A DNA stretch of 64,000 nt from positions 19,110,826 to 19,174,825 of the forward strand of contig OZ010582.1 in the NCBI GenBank assembly GCA_963932145.1, given 5' to 3'. Below, piece by piece: positions 60,209 through 64,000 of the stretch. The position numbers were made by a program, and so were the translations under genes. The notes under the pieces were generated by a model that worked only from the letters and a program-made list of their open reading frames with translations, made no database searches and was not told the origin of the DNA. The DNA comes from Acanthosepion lycidas (lineage: Eukaryota; Mollusca; Cephalopoda; Sepiida; Sepiidae). The first letter of the stretch is position 1, and every line of letters starts with the position of its first letter.

Positions 60209-60331
60209 CACTCTTCCTCACCAAGCTACGTGACACGTACACCCTTCCTCACCAAGCTACGTACACTTACACTCTTCCTTACCAAGCTGCGTGACAATTA
60301 CACTCTTCTTCACCAAATTACGTGCCACTTA
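60209..60331 (+). repeat. Four tandem copies of a 31-bp unit
   Basis: Units start at 60209, 60240, 60270 and 60301, each CACTCTTCCTCACCAAGCTA followed by CGTGACA or a variant. The second unit is one base shorter. Confidence 0.85.
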
Positions 60332-63221
60332 CACTTTCCTCCTTACTTTCTCCCTTGCCTCTCTTTTTCATACATACACGCGAATAAATCACATTTCTTT
60401 TCATCTTAACAAGCAACTACAAACAAGGGACTTTTACACAAGAACTTTTACATTCGTACATGGTGAGAAAAAATTTAGTTGTAAAAACACGAAATGAAAA
60501 TGTTTTATATTTTATATTTAAAAACCTTTTTCATCACACATTTTCTTTGTTGTGGGTTGATACAAATCCGCAACAATAGTACCACAAGAAGACAAAATCA
60601 TTTCTTAGCGTTTAAATATCAATAAAATACTCCACGACATGACAAATATGTTTAATAATCTTTGAAAGTCTTTCATTGAGAAATTATGAAAATACAATGG
60701 CAACACATAAGATATATTTTATATACGTTATTGCACGAGTATTGTGAGAAGACAAAGGAACTAAATAAGGTATCGGATAGGTCTAAAATAGAACCTTCCT
60801 TGTGTAGGGACAGTAAGACAAATTTGCGAGGGTTACTTGACGGCCGGTGAGTGACGTCAGCCGGGGATTGACAACAGCCTTGGGGTGACGAACATCAATT
60901 GTTCAGTAGACAAGACAGACCTGATAGCTCATGGCAGTAAGGAAAATGAATAGAAACTACGTTGTTCCAAAAATGAATATATAAACACCATCAACATAAC
61001 CCATTTCTTCTGGGAAATATTACAAGTAACACTCCATTTTCTCCTCTTCACACTGCTTGTTTTATCCATATATGTTATAGGTTCTCTGTGTGCGACAAAT
61101 AGTGTCAGACATATGCACATCTGTGTATTGTTTCTTCCATGACATAGCTGTATATAAAATAATTTCGAGCGCAATGTATATTTGGCATTCTTTTCTTTCA
61201 GTTATTCTGGCTCTTCCTTCCGTTGTCTTAACGTGTAAGTATATCTGTGATATACTATTGCCTAATACGGGCAATGGAGAGTGGAGATAACCTAGATAGT
61301 TATTCTGCCTTTCCAAGCACCCCATTACTTGCTTTCAGTGATGCAACATTTTCAACCACAAGCGCTCAACATCGAGGTCATCAAAAACAGTTGCCAAATG
61401 ATTTAGTGCTTAATGACTAATTATAACGCTGGTAACTCTGGTTAGAGTTTTTACTGCATGAGAGCTATGACATTGTAACCCTTGTTTAATATTTCACGGC
61501 ATGAAAAGGCCGAATGATGATTTGAAACAGGAAGTAAGTTCAAACTGTGCAAAAATTCAGAGAAACTAATTAAGCGTCGAAGAGCAAAAAAGGAAAGAAA
61601 GAACGAATTAAAATTAATAATTAGAAGCCATAGAATTAGTTCGGAGAAGGCTCTAGGAAGATTTGAACCAGAAATAAACAAAGTAGAATTCATTATTAAG
61701 ACTAGATCTTCCCCAATTTACTCAGTTGCCTCCGGGGCAGTATGGCAAGATTTATGGTCTTCTAAGATGTCCTAAATTCTAAAGCGGAAGTCTCGCTATG
61801 TTTATTTAAAATGCTATCAAACCCTATAAACGTTTAAATTATCAAATCCAATGTTAGAGGCCCCGGGAATGAACGCATTCCACGAGAGGACATTTGATAT
61901 TTAGACAAAGATTAAACATTAAACATCTTATCGAAAACCATGTAACAAATCAATGGTGGTTTTATATTAGAAAGAATAAAATTACGAAGAAATGTTTTGG
62001 TTGAATTATGCATCATATCGTCTTTGAGAAGCGATGATAGTTATCAAGTTAACGTGTAGGAAATTCAGTCGTCCATCTTTTTTATATTAAAATTCCGAAC
62101 GTCCGGATTTTAAAGACTAAAATAAAAATAAAGTAAACATGGTTTCATGCCTGTTGAATAAATCATTTGTTTTTACAAACATGTGTACATTAATTGAAAA
62201 GAGTCAAAAATATTAAAAATAATCTTTAGTTGAGTTGATTCACAGAAAATGGCTGTCGTTTAGGCAAGGCATTTAAATTCTCCGTAAAAAGCTATGGTTG
62301 AGAAAATTCCCTGACCATCTTTGTTGTTGTTAGAGATTATTCGTTTGAAATCGCCGACTGGCTTGTCAGCGAATATTCACTTACCGCCTAATTGTTGTTG
62401 TAACTAATTCGTTTGAAGTTGCCGACAAATGTCTCTTTCAGCACGCGCTGTGTGGGAAAGAGTCTCATCTCTCTTCAGTTTGGAGACAAGCTGCATCTCT
62501 GATCCTTGAAAGTCGTAATGTGTTTTTTTTCTTATAATTTTTTCCCGAAAGTAGGCTCGAGAAAAATAGTTTTTTTAGTTTTTTCTGATTGGCCAAATAT
62601 TTCACATGGTGATGTTAATTTGTAACCAATAGACACTTTGATTTTTTATTGTCTGTTATTAGGTAGAAAATAAAGTTTGGGCGTGTTTTGATATGGTATG
62701 TATGTTGGTATGTAATTATGTTAGAAATAGGTTTTATTTCCTATGAACTCATACTCAAAATGATTAATTATAATATTGTCACTGGGTTTGAGAATCGCAA
62801 TTAGACGAGTAAAGAGGACTTGGAGGATCAATGTGGACTGTTTGCTTTTCCACTTTCACTCCAAGAAGCAGAAGTTCGAACATGCGAACACAGTCTGATT
62901 TTGAATTTTGTTACTTTCAACACAAACATTATCAAGTTTGTTTTTTTTTTTTGTTTTTTTTTTTAATAGCTCTTCCAAAGGTCACTGCATCATTACAATT
63001 TATACAGTGTTCATCTGTGAGGCCAGCTACCAGACCCTTCAGTGACGGCTCCCATCGGTCGAATGTTGATCAAACCAATTGATGACTTTACGCAAGTCAT
63101 CATTATCACGCTTTATACTACCTATTTCACATCAACAATGAAAAATCTGAATTAAATTCTAAAGCATTAAAGACATTATTAATATAGGGAATATTTCCTT
63201 GCCCATTCGAACATTTCTTAT
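60332..63221. other. No gene recognised
   Basis: Less AT-rich than the left half. Open segments on the minus strand (61062-61325 and 61451-61693) have no recognised motif or splice context. At 62310-62420 a TTGTTGTTGT..TTCGTTTGAA..GCCGAC block is repeated. Confidence 0.35.
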
Positions 63222-63475
63222 TCAGTCAGTGCCATGTATGATACACATTTAGGCGATCATGTATCTATACATGACTGACAAGGCAGATTTTTTCCCGCAG
63301 TAGGTTGTCAGAGCAGTTGCTATCCAAGGCTATAGAGCCCGGTCTGTCCTGCTATATTTACCCATAGCCATGGAGAGAATTAGCACGTAAGTAAATGTAA
63401 TGGATTTGACTAGAATTCGAACTCGGCTCTCCGATTCCTCAATCCGAATCGCTATCCATTACTTCACCGTTTCTC
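63222..63475 (-). mobile_element. tRNA-derived SINE, better preserved copy
   Basis: Minus-strand head: AGTAATGGATAGCGATTCGG (box A region), ATTGAGGAATCGGAGAGCC, box-B-like GAGTTCGAATTC. Body and distal block ATGATACACATTTAGGCGAT match 33195-33475. Confidence 0.75.
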
Positions 63476-63720
63476 ATTCACCATGTGATAAATACATGTC
63501 ATATGCAAGAAACATGATACAGATCATTCGAGTGTAGAATCTGGTTAGATCGATGATGTCGATGTGATGGCCGTAAAAAACATCACCATCTGACGATGCC
63601 AAGAATACTGTTAGCGATAGGACAGGGAACGACAGATCGACGAAACGACAACGAGGAACATCAGCGGTGTCATTGGAAATGACATATTAAAGACGCTACA
63701 TAGTTTCAGTAAGAAAATTA

Positions 63721-63751
<31 letters not shown>

Positions 63752-63952
63752 GAAGACAAGTGTTTAACGGTTATTTCAGTGAAATGGGAAAAGTTGTCAA
63801 TTTCAAATCTTTTCATTTTTACCCCCTTACTTCTTAAAATAACGGCCATCATTCATATTTATTATTGTTATTCCACTATTTTGTTAAAGTTGTTAAGCTC
63901 GAATGTTTAATGATGATCTAGGGGAATTTCTATGGATATTTTATTGTTGCAG
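63476..63952. other. Right-edge flank
   Basis: Includes an (AAAG)n run at about 63718-63750. The end forms a pyrimidine-rich stretch and AG before the possible exon at 63953. Confidence 0.4.
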
Positions 63953-64000
63953 AACTCGCCATGAGCTTATTCAATCATTAACTGAAGAATTAAGATTCAT
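63953..64000 (+). CDS. Possible exon of the next gene, cut by the window edge
   Basis: After ATTTTATTGTTGCAG only one frame is open to the end, giving TRHELIQSLTEELRF from the second base. The composition looks like real helical protein and the acceptor is good, but 48 bases are too few to name a family. Confidence 0.3.

Noticed and set aside
61062..61693. Minus-strand open frames of 80-87 residues
   Set aside because: No family resemblance, no upstream or downstream splice structure, length expected by chance.
63400..63475. A tRNA gene
   Set aside because: The box B region is present but no complete cloverleaf or anticodon arm can be drawn; it is the head of a SINE.

Overview
The window is animal nuclear DNA: AT-rich, full of introns and repeats, with one complete protein-coding gene. 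The gene is the single-copy metazoan nuclear exosome helicase MTREX (MTR4/SKIV2L2), plus strand, 26 coding exons from 15591 to 48556 and a predicted protein of 1025 residues. Every exon is joined by GT-AG introns in consistent phase. The dense (TATC)n and (TA)n arrays, the CR1/Jockey-like and RTE-like LINE debris, several mariner types, tRNA-derived SINEs and a 5S-rRNA-derived SINE suggest a mollusc, most likely a cephalopod. That assignment is inference.

Layout. 1-1300: copies of two unclassified repeat families. 1507-2796: a nearly whole 1,290-bp mariner (minus) with one frameshift and stops. 4020-6545: a LINE (minus) carrying two nested DNA transposons, one of them splitting the reverse transcriptase YxDD box. 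6690-8370: two decayed mariner copies (plus). 8795-9450: LINE 3' ends. 10577-11789: a 1.2-kb (TATC)n/(TA)n satellite-like block. 13890-14490: the C-terminus of an RTE-like LINE. 15591-48556: MTREX, whose introns hold foldback repeats, a 5S SINE, tRNA SINEs, an inverted Penelope-like fragment, a CR1-like LINE, a 1.66-kb inverted-repeat element and a MADE1-like MITE.

48557-64000 is intergenic as far as I can read it. It has a second MADE1-like MITE, RTE-like and CR1-like LINE remnants, a 0.5-kb pure pyrimidine tract, a 77-bp hairpin MITE, a pogo/Tigger-like element, an almost full-length 5S SINE with target-site duplication, a hammerhead-ribozyme-like remnant, a 31-bp tandem repeat and a tRNA SINE. 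The last 48 bases may be the start of an exon of the next gene.

No new multi-gene system is visible. The most interesting items are the 5S-rRNA-headed SINE family, the MITEs with termini like primate MADE1/Hsmar1, the nested transposons inside the LINE, and the foldback repeat family scattered through the MTREX locus. All family names come from recognising residues and termini by eye; no database search was run.
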